A DNA stretch of 64,000 nt from Roseivirga sp. 4D4 (GCF_001747095.1 NZ_MDGP01000001.1:3269001-3333000), one strand, 5' to 3'. Shown: positions 1 to 8,459, numbered from the stretch's first letter. Program-made: numbers and translations. The notes: a model not told the origin generated them from the sequence alone.

Positions 1-300
1 TCGCTTTTTGGAGTCTTTGTTATCAATCAACGGATCGTTAAATGCATCGACATGGCCAGAAGCTTTCCAGGTGGTTGGGTGCATGAAAATTGAAGCATCA
101 ATGCCAACAATGTTCTCGTTCATCTGAACCATTGCCTTCCACCAATATTGCTTGATATTGTTCTTAAGCTCTACTCCATTTTGCCCGTAATCATATGCTG
201 CACCCAGTCCGTCATAAATTTCACTGGATGGAAAAATGAAGCCGTATTCCTTCGCGTGACTCGCGATCTTTTTGAGCAAATTATCTTCGTTCTGTGCCAT
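1..300 (-). CDS. glyS: Glycyl-tRNA synthetase (class II, GlyQS-type), 5' part only
   Basis: Reading the minus strand from an ATG at 300 gives 100 codons that run off the left edge, so only the N-terminus is present. The protein begins MAQNEDNLLKKIASHAKEYG and continues through FPSSEIYDGLGAAYDYGQNG and ELKNNIKQYWWKAMVQ, the first part of the catalytic core of single-chain class II glycyl-tRNA synthetases. These charge tRNA-Gly with glycine in the cytoplasm. Later residues (IDASIFMHPTTWKASGHVD) also match the family. A longer reading frame on the same strand but in another frame (171-401) is spurious. Identity is from memory of the family and is strong; nothing can be said about the C-terminal anticodon-binding domain. 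Confidence 0.93.
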   Translation of the reverse strand, partial: MAQNEDNLLKKIASHAKEYGFIFPSSEIYDGLGAAYDYGQNGVELKNNIKQYWWKAMVQMNENIVGIDASIFMHPTTWKASGHVDAFNDPLIDNKDSKKR

Positions 301-427
301 GCGGCAAAGATATAGAAAAGGGATTCAACTAGTACAAGACATGAATTAAAAAAGGAAATACACCGATCAAATAACATGACTTGACAAATGGACGTTTCCA
401 ATGTCTAAATGGGTATATTTACGACAT

Positions 428-970
428 ATGTCTAAGCGCGTCATATACATTTTTGGCACTATTGTCTTTGTTCTACTCGCAATTATTGGGGTACAGCAAT
501 ACATGCTATATCAAACAAAACAGTATAGCCCAGAATCGATCGCTAGGTATACCAGTAGTGACGTCAGTATAAGCGTTACTTATAGTCGTCCTTCAAAAAA
601 GGGTCGGGAGATTTTTGGTGATTTGGTCCCTTATGGCAGATGGTGGAGAACCGGGGCGAACGAACCAACGACAATTGAGGTTTCCAGAGACATCACATTT
701 GGAGAAGATCAGCTTCTTCCAGCCGGTGAATACTCTTTAGTAACCATCCCAGACGCCTCTTCTTGGCAAGTCATTTTCAACAATAGAATTCCCGATTGGG
801 GAACCACGTATTACCCAGAAAGCAACGTTGTCAATGTAAGTGCGAGAGTAGAGCTATTGCCCGATGTGGTGGAGCTTTTTACCATTGATTTTACTGAAGA
901 AAACGGTACTCCTGCACTGATTTTAGCTTGGGATCACACCAAGGTTACAGTGCCTTTTCAGGTACGCTAA
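428..970 (+). CDS. DUF2911 family protein, membrane-anchored
   Basis: A 180-residue protein with one hydrophobic N-terminal segment (about residues 4-25) followed by a DUF2911 domain. The family signature appears as VSITYSRP-type sequence (here VSISVTYSRPSKKGREIFG) and then PYGRWWRTGANEPTTIEVS; the rest is beta-rich. The family is common in Bacteroidota and has no established function. The upstream in-frame ATG at 401 would add nine residues; the ATG at 428 was preferred because the hydrophobic segment then lies at the N-terminus. The segment may be a signal anchor, placing the domain in the periplasm. It is transcribed divergently from glyS, with about 130 bp between them, and is followed by the Spy-like gene. 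Confidence 0.8.
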   Translation: MSKRVIYIFGTIVFVLLAIIGVQQYMLYQTKQYSPESIARYTSSDVSISVTYSRPSKKGREIFGDLVPYGRWWRTGANEPTTIEVSRDITFGEDQLLPAGEYSLVTIPDASSWQVIFNNRIPDWGTTYYPESNVVNVSARVELLPDVVELFTIDFTEENGTPALILAWDHTKVTVPFQVR

Positions 971-1068
971 GCTAAAGCTTAGGCACTTCATTCTAAAATT
1001 CTTTCGTCTTTTGAATTAAACCATTCTCATTGTTTCACATCCAAAAGGTGAATTTAAAACAGAGAGAT

Positions 1069-1581
1069 ATGAGGTCATTATTTAGAAGCACACTGATACT
1101 TACAGTTATTTTTTCGGCCAGTCAGGCCATCGCCCAAAGTGGAGATAAGACACTCTTGAGGACTGAGCAAATCGCAGCAAAGCTAGAGCTGTCCGACAAG
1201 CAAAAAGCCGAGCTGGATAAGGAGTTAAAAGCCAACCAAGAAAGCAGAAAAGCGCAGATGGAGAAAATGCGGGCATTGCGAGAAGAAATGAAGCGAGATG
1301 CTTTCGTTCAACGCCAAGAACAAATGGAACGTATGAAAAGTATCTTGACTCCCGAGCAATGGGAAGAATTCCAAAAACTGCAGAAACAAGGTAAAAACAG
1401 ATTGCAACGCGTAAGGGGCCAGAGAGGGCAAGACGGGGTTAGAGGTCAAGGAAGACAAGGCGGTCAACGCCAATTTATGGGTAGAGCGCAGTTCAGACAA
1501 GGGAGAATGATGCTTCGTAAAAGAGCCGCTCAAAAGCGCATTGAGGAAAAGAAAGAGAAAGCTGGAGACGGAGGTAATTGA
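1069..1581 (+). CDS. Spy/CpxP-like periplasmic protein, Arg/Gln-rich tail
   Basis: A 170-residue exported protein. Residues 1-23 form a signal peptide ending ...SQAIAQ. The mature part is almost all helical and charged: an LELSDKQKAELDKEL segment, a long Met/Arg/Glu-rich helix, then LTPEQWEEFQKLQ. This resembles the LTxxQ motif of the Spy/CpxP family of periplasmic chaperones and metal-resistance proteins. The last 60 residues are rich in Arg, Gln and Gly and probably disordered. The ATG at 1069 was chosen over a TTG at 1030 because it places the signal peptide at the N-terminus. Family membership is an inference from the paired Leu-xx-xQ motifs; a role in envelope protein folding is only suggested. 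Confidence 0.7.
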   Translation: MRSLFRSTLILTVIFSASQAIAQSGDKTLLRTEQIAAKLELSDKQKAELDKELKANQESRKAQMEKMRALREEMKRDAFVQRQEQMERMKSILTPEQWEEFQKLQKQGKNRLQRVRGQRGQDGVRGQGRQGGQRQFMGRAQFRQGRMMLRKRAAQKRIEEKKEKAGDGGN

Positions 1582-1605
1582 GACCTTCGCTCATCACCAG
1601 CCATA

Positions 1606-1800
1606 TTGTCCCCCGCTGGCGGGGGTTAGGGGGTGGAGGAAGTAATAAATGGGGGGTCTTGCGTGATTGACCTATCAAAAGCCTCCTCCGTCCTTCGGAC
1701 ACCCTGCCTGTGGCAGACAGGCTTGTTTCAGAATCTCTCAAAGAGAGTTCTACAAGGTTTTTTAGATCCTGAAATACCCCGAAACTTCGGGGCAGGATGA
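1606..1800. repeat. Intergenic palindrome-rich element (REP-like)
   Basis: The spacer between the Spy-like gene and the convergent amidohydrolase is packed with small inverted repeats: CCCCCGC/GCGGGGG at 1610-1625, GTCCTTCGGAC near 1690, GCCTGT/ACAGGC near 1704-1720, and ATCCTG-(5)-CCCCGAA-AC-TTCGGGG-CAGGAT at 1766-1798. The last resembles the dispersed GATCCTGAAA...CAGGATGAC elements I know from intergenic regions of many Bacteroidota. The first palindromes could also end transcription. No coding signal was seen; an open minus-strand frame across the region is compositional. Repeat status needs other copies elsewhere in the genome. Confidence 0.5.
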
Positions 1801-1824
1801 CGTTCTTTTGAAGGCATAAAACAC

Positions 1825-3189
1825 TCAATTTTTCCAATCCTCTTCATCCTTAGGCCCCATCTTACCTTCCACACTTTTCAACAAGGTCTTTGAATCATAT
1901 ACTTTTCCTCCTTTAATCACGGTAAGCACATTTCTTGTATTGGTAATCTCGTCCAGAGGGTTGCCTGTGACCACAAAAGCATCTGCCAATTTGCTTACGG
2001 CAATGCTTCCAAGGATATCGCTCTTTCTCAAAGCCTGAGCACCATTAATTGTGGCAATTTTTAAAACCTCAGCATTCGGAATACCGATTGAAACCAGGGC
2101 TTCCATTTCGCGATGTGCACTAAATCCAGGAATATATTCCCCAACGGAAGGATGATCGGTGCCTAAGGTTATCTTACCTCCTTTATCAAAGTACTTTTTG
2201 ATCGTCACCTTCTTTACATCGAAGATCTTTTGGAACATACCCAATTCCTGGCGTGTCTCTTTGGTGATTTCAAAGGCATAAGGGGTCAAATATTTACGCT
2301 CATCATGCCAATGGTCGTAGAATTCCTCGCGATGACCATAGTATCCATAAGCAGTGAGTGTAGCATCAAAGAAAATACCATTGGTGATGAAATGATCGAT
2401 TTGCTTATCAATCGCTGGATCATTCACGTCTAAATTTTGTAGTGTAGCATATGCCGATTGTGTATTGGGTAAGGCATCGCCTCCTAGGAAGTGCTCAATT
2501 CTATCAATCCCCATAGTAATGGCATCTCTCGGATTGACGGTGTTTCTAAACCCAGAACCCAGATGCCCTGTGACAGGTAAGCCATGCATATGTGCTCTTT
2601 CGATCAGAGCTTTCAGCAGTACAGGTGAAATGCCTTTGGCTTTAAAGCCTGAGACGCCAAGTTCTGCCCATTTGTCGACCGTATTGTAAATGTCTTCAAT
2701 GGTTGTTCCCCTATTCCAGGCTGGAAATGCTGTTCCAAAGTATGGCCCAGAACTATGAATTCGCGCCCCGATCTTCTCTCCACGATCGATTTTTCTCCGG
2801 GCCTCAAGCATTACTTCTGGTTGAATTTCGCCTCCCGGAAAGGTAGAAGTAACCCCATTGGCCAGAAAAATTACGGGATTCGCCTCAACCTCATCCCTTC
2901 GGACCCCATCAAATGTCACGCGGTAGTGAGCATGTAAATCAAAAATGCCAGGCAGCAGATATTGATTATCATTTAGCGTTAATACCTCATACCCCTCGGT
3001 TGAGGTTAAAGCCTGATTGATGTTCACAAACTTGCCACTTCGAATCACGATCCCCTGGTTTTTGATCATTTCACCTGAGGCCACATCGAAGTACGAACCG
3101 CCAGTGATGTAGAGGTCTTGAGCCGAAAGGCTTATCAAGGAAAAAAGAAAGAGAAAAGAAAGGAATGTACGCTGGATCAATAGTTTCAT
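1825..3189 (-). CDS. Secreted amidohydrolase family protein
   Basis: A 454-residue protein with a signal peptide (about residues 1-24, ...ISLSAQ) and the amidohydrolase fold of imidazolonepropionase/dipeptidase-like enzymes. Metal-binding features: HAH at 86-88 in GIFDLHAHYR, a candidate carbamylated lysine in GFKAKG (183-185), His 209 (VTGHLG), His 233 (IEHFLGG) and Asp 345 in LGTDHP. The C-terminal stretch (about 380-440, SKLADAFVVTGNPLD...VLTVIKGGKVYD) is the closing strand pair of the family's small beta domain. Such enzymes hydrolyse amide, cyclic amide or peptide bonds; the substrate cannot be read from sequence. It faces the Spy-like gene across a repeat-rich spacer and is 79 bp downstream of the antiporter gene. 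Confidence 0.85.
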   Translation of the reverse strand: MKLLIQRTFLSFLFLFSLISLSAQDLYITGGSYFDVASGEMIKNQGIVIRSGKFVNINQALTSTEGYEVLTLNDNQYLLPGIFDLHAHYRVTFDGVRRDEVEANPVIFLANGVTSTFPGGEIQPEVMLEARRKIDRGEKIGARIHSSGPYFGTAFPAWNRGTTIEDIYNTVDKWAELGVSGFKAKGISPVLLKALIERAHMHGLPVTGHLGSGFRNTVNPRDAITMGIDRIEHFLGGDALPNTQSAYATLQNLDVNDPAIDKQIDHFITNGIFFDATLTAYGYYGHREEFYDHWHDERKYLTPYAFEITKETRQELGMFQKIFDVKKVTIKKYFDKGGKITLGTDHPSVGEYIPGFSAHREMEALVSIGIPNAEVLKIATINGAQALRKSDILGSIAVSKLADAFVVTGNPLDEITNTRNVLTVIKGGKVYDSKTLLKSVEGKMGPKDEEDWKN

Positions 3190-3268
3190 GGTTGGAGATT
3201 TGTACCAATATAAAAGTTGATCGGCAAAACCCCTCCCAAGAATTTACAAGAGGTACTCGACTCTTTAA

Positions 3269-5194
3269 TTATCGCTCGAAACGCAAAGAGACTTCTTCCA
3301 AGCTAGAATTAGATCCAACCACTGTGAGGGTATCACCTAACCTCAATCGCGTATAACCGTGGGTGATGATGCTTTGCCCCCCTCTGTTCACAGAAAGCAC
3401 AATAACGTCAGAGGGTAATCTTAGATCACGCAATGCCAGACCACGTAAGTTCGGGTTTTGCACCTCCACATCCATGGTATCTTGATTTTCCTGCATACCC
3501 AATAAAAGGGTTGCCGCTTGTGGTGACCTTACCAAGTGATCCATGAGACTCACCATGGCTGTTGCTGGGTCAACTATCAGGCAGTCCAGTTTATGGAATT
3601 TCTCGAAGTTGTAGCGGTGGTTTAGCCTTACCACAATGTCCTTGGTCCCAACCTTCTCGTAAAGTATTTCAGCTATGGCAAGGTTCTCCTCGTCCGTTAG
3701 CATTAAAACAACGGCCTCGGCCTTTTCAATATCATTGTCAATAAGCGTTTGGACATCAAAGTCACCTACCTTATGTACTACCAGATCGGGATATTCAGAT
3801 GCTTCAATCTCCTGGCTTCTGGTTAATAATTCAGCTTCCCAATTATGTTCTTTTAACTGCCTGGCCAGAGCCACCGACTGTGACTCAATACCAATGATTA
3901 TAGCATCACGAACACCATCAAAGTGTGGAGTATTGGCTTTAGTGCGCGCTTCGCCAACCATCTGGATAGACCATTTGAACAATGGTGGACCCACAAATTG
4001 GTTGAGTACGATTACGGCAACTACGATGGTTTGAAATTCTGCTCCAAAGACAGGAAATGTATTCGCTACAATTGTCGCCAATCCTAAACCAACTCCAGCC
4101 TGTGTCACAAAAGGCATCCAGCCTATTTTTCGGAACAAGGCCGAATCGCCCGCTAAAGAACCTCCGACCAAAGAACCAATGATCATGGTAACCAGACGAA
4201 TGCCAAACAACATAAAGGCAACTCCAATTACCTTGACAAGGATATCGATAGATACTGTAGCACCAGTAAGTGTGAAAAAGCAGATATAAATTACCGGCCC
4301 TATTTCTTCCAGAAGTTTGATGAACTCGTACCTAAAACGTGAGTAATTGGTCACAATGAAGCTACCAATGATACAGATAAGCAGGGGTTCTATATGGAAC
4401 TCGTGACCAAAATGATCAAGTGTATAGTGTTTTACAAAATAATAAAGTAGGTAAACGGAATAGCCAATGGCCAGAATCAAAGCCATCTTAAAATAAGGAT
4501 TGGCTCTTAGTTTCAGTGCCAGAATGAGTATTCTACCTACCAAATAGCCCAATACAAATGAAGCTGATAGTTCCGCTAGAAGAATAAGCAAAAACTGTAA
4601 ATCAAATGGATTTCCATTCACAAGCGATGTTGCGATAGACAAGCACACCGCGAACAAGACGATTACTAGGAAGTCCTTGATTACTGTCACCCCCATGGCC
4701 ATCTGCACAAAGGGGCCCTTAGCCCTCATCTCATTGATGACGGCAATTGCCGAAGCAGGTGATCTTGCCACAAAAATGGTTGCCATCATTATCGCCACCG
4801 CTACTTTGGACGCGTTGTTCATATCTCGCATGAACTCTATCTGTCCGGCAAGAAAGAATATCAATACGGAGCTGCCGATGAACGTCACCGCCAGCTGGCC
4901 GAAGGTCATCCACTTAATGCTCTTCATCTGACCTCTTAACTCCTTTAAGTAAAGCTCTGCCGCTGCGGCAAAAGCGATAAAGGCTAATGAAATATCATTG
5001 ATAAACTGAAGGCCTGAGCCTGCTTCCTTAGGAAGCAATTTGAAAATAAATGGTCCTGAAAACAGCCCAATTACCAGCAAACCCGTGATAAAGGGAAGCT
5101 TGATCTTTTGGAAAAAGCCGGCAATCTGATTAGCTGCCACAGCGATAATGGCAAAACCACCCAGAAGTAAAACTGTCTGTTGTATTTCAGTCAT
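3269..5194 (-). CDS. CPA2-type cation:proton antiporter with C-terminal RCK/TrkA region
   Basis: A 641-residue membrane protein. Residues 1 to about 400 hold some twelve hydrophobic helices in the Na+/H+ exchanger (KefB/CPA2) arrangement, including FAAAAELYLKELRGQ and an ARSPASAIAVINE segment typical of the family core. From about 410 a Rossmann-like RCK/TrkA-N domain begins (DAIIIGIESQSVALARQLKEHNWEAELL), followed by a TrkA-C-like domain (about 560-641, NPNLRGLALRDLRLPSDVIVLSVNRGG). The glycine motif of the RCK domain is degenerate (GIESQS instead of GxGxxG), so nucleotide binding may be altered or lost. Likely role: K+ or Na+/H+ exchange across the inner membrane. Ion specificity cannot be assigned. 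Confidence 0.88.
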   Translation of the reverse strand: MTEIQQTVLLLGGFAIIAVAANQIAGFFQKIKLPFITGLLVIGLFSGPFIFKLLPKEAGSGLQFINDISLAFIAFAAAAELYLKELRGQMKSIKWMTFGQLAVTFIGSSVLIFFLAGQIEFMRDMNNASKVAVAIMMATIFVARSPASAIAVINEMRAKGPFVQMAMGVTVIKDFLVIVLFAVCLSIATSLVNGNPFDLQFLLILLAELSASFVLGYLVGRILILALKLRANPYFKMALILAIGYSVYLLYYFVKHYTLDHFGHEFHIEPLLICIIGSFIVTNYSRFRYEFIKLLEEIGPVIYICFFTLTGATVSIDILVKVIGVAFMLFGIRLVTMIIGSLVGGSLAGDSALFRKIGWMPFVTQAGVGLGLATIVANTFPVFGAEFQTIVVAVIVLNQFVGPPLFKWSIQMVGEARTKANTPHFDGVRDAIIIGIESQSVALARQLKEHNWEAELLTRSQEIEASEYPDLVVHKVGDFDVQTLIDNDIEKAEAVVLMLTDEENLAIAEILYEKVGTKDIVVRLNHRYNFEKFHKLDCLIVDPATAMVSLMDHLVRSPQAATLLLGMQENQDTMDVEVQNPNLRGLALRDLRLPSDVIVLSVNRGGQSIITHGYTRLRLGDTLTVVGSNSSLEEVSLRFER

Positions 5195-5283
5195 TCAGCT
5201 GCCTTATTAATGATATCGATTCAATTCTAGCTTTGTGCAAGCTTACAAATTAATCAAAAATGACTAATCACCTGCCTTTATTT

Positions 5284-6504
5284 TCAGGAAACAGCTTGCT
5301 TCAGTTTAGTGTTCACAATTAAACCTTGCGTCAGTGTCTTATGAACTGGACAGCGATCGGCAATCTCAACGATCCTATTTCGCTGTTCTTCAGTAAGGTT
5401 ACCGGTTAGCTCCAGCTCCCGATCGATGAATTCCATCTTGCTCTTTTCATCTAAAGACTCAGCATCGGCCGCATGTCGTTTTTCTCTGGTGAGGTGAACT
5501 TTAACCTCTTCCAAATCAAGTCCTTTGTGGTTCGCGTACAACCGAATGGTCATGGCAGTACAAGCACCTAGAGAAGCAACCAATAGGTCATATGGCGTTC
5601 CAGCCAAGTCGGTACCTCCCACGTCTTTTGGCTCATCTGCAATCATATAGTGGCCATTAGCTAAAATCTCCGTGAGCAGACCTCTTTCCTTTTCATTCCT
5701 TACCACTACTTGGTGATCAGTAGTTAGCCCATCTTCATCTGGCTTTGGCAAATACCGGGTAGCCCAAGAGGCGATTACTTCACCCACATAGGAGGCGTCT
5801 TCCTTTCTTGTCAGCAAATGGTCTGCTCCATCCAGAGAGATATAACTCTTGGGGTGATGCGCTGCCAGATATATTTTCTCAGCATTTTTAATATCTACTG
5901 TATCATCTTGTGGGGAGTGAAGAATGAGTAGTGGCCTATCCAATTCTTTAATTACCTGAGACTGTTCGTACTCCTGCAGGTCATCGATGAACTGCTTCTT
6001 TATGGTAAAAGGTCTTCCGCCAAGGGAAACTTTTGCCTTGCCGGCTGTCTCAATTTCGTCTAGCGCTCCTTCAAATAAGTGCTTTACATGCGGTGGATCG
6101 GCTGGCGCTCCAACTGTGGCGACCGCTGTGATATAAGGAAGTTTATGGGCTGCAATTAACACAGCTGCCCCTCCTAAGGAATGACCTACAATTAGCTTAG
6201 GGGCCTCATATTCGGACTTAAGGTATTCCGCAGCAACGATCAAATCCTGAACATTGCTCGAAAAATTTGTGTCTGCGAATTCGCCTTCGCTGTCACCAAG
6301 CCCAGTAAAATCAAAACGTAAAACGGCAATCCCTCTGGATGTCAGGGCCCTACTAATATTGGTAACGGCCATTAAGTTTTTGGAGCAGGTAAAACAATGC
6401 GCAAACAGAGCATATGCCTTGGGCTTTTTATCCACCGGCATTTCTAGTCTTGCCGAAAGCATCTGACCATCGGCATTAGGGAATTCAAGTTTGAAGCTTT
6501 TCAT
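5284..6504 (-). CDS. Alpha/beta hydrolase - OsmC fusion protein
   Basis: A 406-residue two-domain protein. Residues 1-255 are an alpha/beta hydrolase: oxyanion region ALFAHCFTCSKN, nucleophile elbow GHSLGG with Ser 109, acid region HSPQDDTVD and His in DGADHLL. Residues about 270-406 are an OsmC/Ohr-like domain with the two family cysteines, Cys 315 (GACTAMTIRL) and Cys 385 (CPVHKTL), which in OsmC reduce organic hydroperoxides. This exact fusion is a known family in Bacteroidota and Proteobacteria; its physiological substrate is not established. A GTG one codon upstream (6507) is possible; the ATG at 6504 was chosen. It is probably cytoplasmic, with no signal peptide. Confidence 0.92.
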   Translation of the reverse strand: MKSFKLEFPNADGQMLSARLEMPVDKKPKAYALFAHCFTCSKNLMAVTNISRALTSRGIAVLRFDFTGLGDSEGEFADTNFSSNVQDLIVAAEYLKSEYEAPKLIVGHSLGGAAVLIAAHKLPYITAVATVGAPADPPHVKHLFEGALDEIETAGKAKVSLGGRPFTIKKQFIDDLQEYEQSQVIKELDRPLLILHSPQDDTVDIKNAEKIYLAAHHPKSYISLDGADHLLTRKEDASYVGEVIASWATRYLPKPDEDGLTTDHQVVVRNEKERGLLTEILANGHYMIADEPKDVGGTDLAGTPYDLLVASLGACTAMTIRLYANHKGLDLEEVKVHLTREKRHAADAESLDEKSKMEFIDRELELTGNLTEEQRNRIVEIADRCPVHKTLTQGLIVNTKLKQAVS

Positions 6505-6553
6505 CACTCAAAGGATTTCATCTACAAGTCACGAGCTTCCAAAAAAGTTCGTG

Positions 6554-6787
6554 CTACCGATTGAATTTAGCGATTGTGCTTGAATAAATGGAAACGAAAA
6601 AAGGAACGCTATAGGTAAATAAGAGCTTTGGGATATTAAGCTGCTCGAAATCCTGGTTTATCAAGCATTCTGCCTGATTAATACAATTCAGTAATGTGCC
6701 AACCACCAGAGACATTTTGACTGCCAGCATAATATTCTTCTTATCAGAGATTGCTGACAACCATGAGTTGTTTGAGTTAATTTTCAT
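6554..6787 (-). CDS. nrtS: NrtS-like nitrate/nitrite transporter, small membrane protein
   Basis: A 77-residue protein with two hydrophobic segments joined by a short loop: NIMLAVKMSLVVGTLLNCINQ and PKLLFTYSVPFFVSIYSS. The AVK-x2-LVVGTLLN-x-INQ opening and the LLFTYSVPFxVSxYS ending match my memory of the NrtS family, small proteins linked to nitrate/nitrite uptake in cyanobacteria and marine bacteria. In most Bacteroidota its role is untested. It stands alone, with the hydrolase-OsmC gene 49 bp downstream on the same strand and a 341-bp spacer upstream. No nitrate-assimilation genes are present in the window, so the transport role is inferred from family only. Confidence 0.7.
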   Translation of the reverse strand: MKINSNNSWLSAISDKKNIMLAVKMSLVVGTLLNCINQAECLINQDFEQLNIPKLLFTYSVPFFVSIYSSTIAKFNR

Positions 6788-6920
6788 CTATTGACCCTTT
6801 GACTTATTACAAGTTAAGTGTTCTCCGTATCCTCCTTTGTCTGCCAGCACACATATACGCATAATCACTGTTCAACTAAGGGTCAACCCATTCTTGAGTG
6901 TTTAGCATATAACTACCTAA

Positions 6921-7043
6921 TAAATTTGTCCAATGTGATGGGCTAGCCAGCAAATCGAGGAAATTACTGGCAATCACAATTTCTTTAAAGAATATTGGGC
7001 AATCATAGATCGTTAGCTCGGGGCATCCCGAGCTTTCTTTTTT
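6921..7043 (+). ncRNA. Candidate small RNA upstream of hemH
   Basis: The 341-bp spacer between nrtS (minus) and hemH (plus) has no open frame worth calling. It contains TAAATTTG at 6921-6928, a perfect match to the Bacteroidota -7 element TAnnTTTG, and about 90 bp further on an intrinsic terminator (7015-7043) in the same direction, ending well before the hemH start. This promoter-terminator pair with no gene between suggests a transcript of roughly 110 nt. I recognise no known RNA family in it. The alternative is a hemH leader with an attenuator. Confidence 0.4.
7015..7043 (+). terminator. Intrinsic terminator with no upstream gene
   Basis: AGCTCGGG (7015-7022), a GCAT loop and CCCGAGCT (7027-7034) form a perfect 8-bp stem followed by TTCTTTTTT. 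It points along the plus strand, but the nearest gene to its left is on the minus strand, so it must end a small RNA or attenuate a hemH leader. Confidence 0.75.
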
Positions 7044-7128
7044 AGCAGCCTTTCAACATTTTCTGAAGTATGGAGCATAACAGAAAACAAATATCTTTGC
7101 AGCCTGTTTTGCTTGAATATATTTACTG

Positions 7129-8148
7129 ATGGGAAAAGAGAAGAAAGGCGTTTTGCTGGTGAACTTAGGAACACCTGATAGCCCTGCCACAAAAGACGTA
7201 AGAAAATACCTAAGAGAATTCTTAATGGATGGTCGAGTTATCGATATCCCATTGATTCCCAGATTCCTTTTAGTAAATGGTATCATTGCCCCATTTAGAG
7301 CTCCCAAGTCGGCAAAAGAATATGCAAAACTCTGGGAAGACCGTGGCTCACCATTGAAATTCAATGGTTTTGATGTAAGAGACATGCTTCAAGAGAGCCT
7401 GGGTGATGAGTATCAGGTAGCCTTAGGTATGAGGTATCAAAGCCCAAGTATAGAAAGTGCGCTAGAAGAGCTGAGGAGTCATAATGTTACTGAAATTATA
7501 GTAATTCCTCTTTTCCCGCAGTACGCATCTGCCAGCACAGGATCAGTCTCTGAAAAGGTCAATAGTATCATAAATACATGGCAGATTATACCGTCAGTTA
7601 CCCATATTAACCAGTTTATGGATCACCCAAAGTTTCTTCAGGCATTTGCAGAAAACGGTAAGGCCTTGATGGAAAAAGAGGATTATGATCATGTGATTTT
7701 CAGCTACCATGGCTTGCCCGAAAGACAAATTAAGAAGGGTTCAGTGGGAAATCAGTGTCAGCTAGGTGCTTGCTGTAATCAGCTGCATGAGAGAAATCGA
7801 TATTGCTACCGCGCACAGTGCTTCTATACTTCGCGACAGCTTGCTGAAAGGCTTGGGCTTCAGGAAGGCGATTATACTACCACCTTCCAATCAAGATTGG
7901 GAAAAGACCCATGGGTAAAGCCTTATACTGATATCTTTTTGAAAGAATTGCCAGCAAAGGGCATAAAGAAAGTATTGGCCTTCTCTCCTGCATTTATCTC
8001 GGATTGCCTTGAAACTACACTAGAGGTTGGGGAAGAATTCAAAGAAGAATTTGAAGAGGCTGGAGGTGAAGTTTGGGATTTGGTTCCCAGTCTGAACACT
8101 TCTACTACCTGGATTGAATGTTTAGAAGACTTGGTTAAATCGGCCTAA
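7129..8148 (+). CDS. hemH: Ferrochelatase
   Basis: A 339-residue enzyme that inserts Fe2+ into protoporphyrin IX in the last step of haem synthesis. It opens KKGVLLVNLGTPDSPATKDVRKYLREFLMDGRVID, the standard start of bacterial HemH, and carries FSYHGLPERQ with the catalytic His 194, and SPAFISDCLETTLEV with the conserved acidic residue. A cysteine-rich stretch (Cys 210, 215, 216, 226, 231) follows the catalytic His; some bacterial ferrochelatases bind a [2Fe-2S] cluster there, but I cannot tell whether this one does. No other haem genes are nearby. The 3' end overlaps the convergent lipoprotein gene by 4 bp. Confidence 0.96.
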   Translation: MGKEKKGVLLVNLGTPDSPATKDVRKYLREFLMDGRVIDIPLIPRFLLVNGIIAPFRAPKSAKEYAKLWEDRGSPLKFNGFDVRDMLQESLGDEYQVALGMRYQSPSIESALEELRSHNVTEIIVIPLFPQYASASTGSVSEKVNSIINTWQIIPSVTHINQFMDHPKFLQAFAENGKALMEKEDYDHVIFSYHGLPERQIKKGSVGNQCQLGACCNQLHERNRYCYRAQCFYTSRQLAERLGLQEGDYTTTFQSRLGKDPWVKPYTDIFLKELPAKGIKKVLAFSPAFISDCLETTLEVGEEFKEEFEEAGGEVWDLVPSLNTSTTWIECLEDLVKSA

Positions 8149-8459
8149 TTCGCGAGCCTTATCGACACAATACTTACTTGGTGATTGGAAGCACTAGTAC
8201 AACTTGCTGCAACGGCACTATTAGTAAGAATAACAAGCACTTCAAGATTGTCTTGCTGAAACTCTGTAGGTATGCTTTCGGGTACCACCACTGAATTAAA
8301 GCCATTATTGAACTGAATTACCCAGCCACATGACTCATGCCCCGAGACATTGGCTCCATCTTTAATAATTGCCCTTTGTTCTGTTACGGTAGTATCATCG
8401 TTGGACGTACATCCGAAAAATACTAAAGCAATTAAAAGGAGAAAGTACTTAATTCTCAT
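8145..8459 (-). CDS. Small lipoprotein, paralogue A of a tandem pair
   Basis: A 104-residue predicted lipoprotein: MRIKYFLLLIALVFFGC is a type II signal peptide with a lipobox-like VFFGC. The mature part contains ESCGWVIQFNN, LEVLVILTNSAVAASC and SIVSIRLAN. It aligns along its length with the next gene upstream (8555-8866), sharing (E)xCGxxI, a D(N/G)L(E/Q)VL strand and an ASC motif, so the two are tandem duplicates. The two conserved Cys may form a disulfide. No function is known to me. The ATG at 8459 was chosen over an upstream TTG because it starts the signal peptide directly. Confidence 0.7.
   Translation of the reverse strand: MRIKYFLLLIALVFFGCTSNDDTTVTEQRAIIKDGANVSGHESCGWVIQFNNGFNSVVVPESIPTEFQQDNLEVLVILTNSAVAASCTSASNHQVSIVSIRLAN

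Noticed and set aside
171..401. Open minus-strand frame of 76 codons
   Set aside because: It lies in another frame over the glyS 5' part and the adjacent spacer; the glyS frame has clear homology.
1493..1837. Open minus-strand frame of 114 codons across the repeat-rich spacer
   Set aside because: Runs through GC-rich palindromes and the end of the Spy-like gene, with low complexity and no recognisable domain; it is a chance frame.
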